Origin: Candidatus Helarchaeota archaeon
Lineage (GTDB): Archaea > Asgardarchaeota > Lokiarchaeia > Helarchaeales > HEL-GB-A
DNA: 5,648 nucleotides
Assembly: GCA_013375405.1 (NCBI GenBank)
Contig: JABXJU010000249.1
Location: forward strand, 1-5,648
Reading direction: 5' to 3'
A model generated the notes under the pieces. That model made no database searches. It saw only the letters and a list, made by a program, of their open reading frames with translations, and was not told the origin of the DNA. This document shows positions 5,226-5,648 of this stretch, in pieces. The translations under genes and the position numbers were made by a program. Position 1 is the first letter of the stretch. Every line of letters starts with the position of its first letter.

Positions 5226-5648
5226 GTGCAGGTTGTGATTATGGGAGCTGGCGCAATAGGCAGTTTATTTGGTGGACTCCTCGCAAAGGCTGGAAATGAA
5301 GTCAGCCTCATCGGAAGGAAACCACATATTAATAAAATTAATAAAGAGGGATTGTTCATTGAAGATCTTAACGGTAACCATCGAATTGAGATTAAAGCTA
5401 CCATAAATCCCTCACTGCTCGAAGCGCCTGACCTCATTATCTTGACCGTTAAAGCATATGATACTGAACAAGCAGTTAAAGATGTAAAATTATTATTTGG
5501 AGCCCAAACACATCTGATGTGCTTGCAAAATGGACTGGGAACAGAGGATGAGGCGGGTTCAATTCTTAGTAATGATCGCATTATTAGGGGCACTACTTCG
5601 GAGGGGGCGTTATTTTTAGAACCAGGAAAAGTACGGCATACTGGAAAG
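5226..5648 (+). CDS. panE: 2-dehydropantoate 2-reductase (ketopantoate reductase), N-terminal part
   Basis: KPR reduces 2-oxopantoate to pantoate with NAD(P)H, giving the substrate of PoK at the head of this operon. The frame is open from GTG 5226 to the right edge (141 residues, roughly the N-terminal half). The Rossmann motif GAGAIGSLFGG (7-17) follows an initial beta strand. Further family motifs are LIGR (28-31), LTVKAYDT (73-80, with the conserved Lys at 76), CLQNGLGT (99-106, with the conserved Asn at 102) and GTTSEGALFLEPGKVRHTGK (122-141). The second catalytic Lys and the C-terminal helical domain lie outside. It starts 15 nt after the hps stop, in the same reading frame, with a good SD. 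In Thermococcus the archaeal KPR is known as the CoA feedback-inhibited step. Whether this one is cannot be judged from the N-terminal half alone. Confidence 0.93.
   Translation, partial: MQVVIMGAGAIGSLFGGLLAKAGNEVSLIGRKPHINKINKEGLFIEDLNGNHRIEIKATINPSLLEAPDLIILTVKAYDTEQAVKDVKLLFGAQTHLMCLQNGLGTEDEAGSILSNDRIIRGTTSEGALFLEPGKVRHTGK

Noticed and set aside
5196..5243. HPS-RraA and panE as one gene broken by a stop codon, since both are in the same frame
   Set aside because: panE has its own strong SD and GTG at the family's normal N-terminus, and the 15-nt linker looks like an ordinary intergenic spacer. The shared frame is a one-in-three coincidence.
5222..5593. 123-codon minus-strand ORF opposite panE
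   Set aside because: The plus strand has Rossmann and KPR motifs throughout. The antisense frame has no recognisable features.

Overview
The window comes from an AT-rich archaeal genome. The archaeal assignment rests on two adjacent genes for the archaea-specific route to 4'-phosphopantothenate, pantoate kinase (pok) and phosphopantothenate synthetase (pps). It is supported by an archaeal-style CoaBC and by what looks like the N-terminus of DNA topoisomerase VI subunit B. Non-ATG starts, Shine-Dalgarno (SD) motifs and TATA-like boxes are all present. The exact lineage cannot be fixed from sequence reading alone. An Asgard archaeon or another AT-rich, uncultivated-type archaeon is plausible, but this is only a guess.

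Layout, left to right. Positions 1-214 (minus): 5' part of a probable top6B, cut by the window edge. Positions 215-616: about 400 bp without a convincing protein gene, holding a GC-rich hairpin (397-440), a 19-nt perfect dyad (470-488) and a hairpin with a T-rich tail placed as a coaBC terminator (565-596). Positions 617-1924 (minus): coaBC. Positions 1925-2146: divergent intergenic region with TATA-like boxes for both directions and a perfect 16-bp palindrome. Positions 2147-5648 (plus): a tightly packed operon of pok, pps, an Hps-RraA fusion and panE (ketopantoate reductase, cut by the right edge).

How the genes work together: PanE reduces 2-oxopantoate to pantoate, PoK phosphorylates pantoate, PPS ligates 4-phosphopantoate to beta-alanine, and CoaBC adds cysteine and decarboxylates to 4'-phosphopantetheine. 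The window therefore holds four consecutive steps of archaeal CoA synthesis, on two divergent transcripts. Not seen here are panB (which makes 2-oxopantoate), the beta-alanine source, CoaD and CoaE. The puzzle is the Hps-RraA fusion inside the operon. Its HPS domain can release formaldehyde from hexulose-6-phosphate, and pantoate synthesis needs a one-carbon hydroxymethyl group, so a supply link is conceivable but unproven.

No mobile element, CRISPR array, tRNA or rRNA was recognised. The less explained items are the seven-codon ORF with a good SD that overlaps the SD-less GTG start of pok, the divergent-region palindrome, and the GC-rich hairpin in the left gap.
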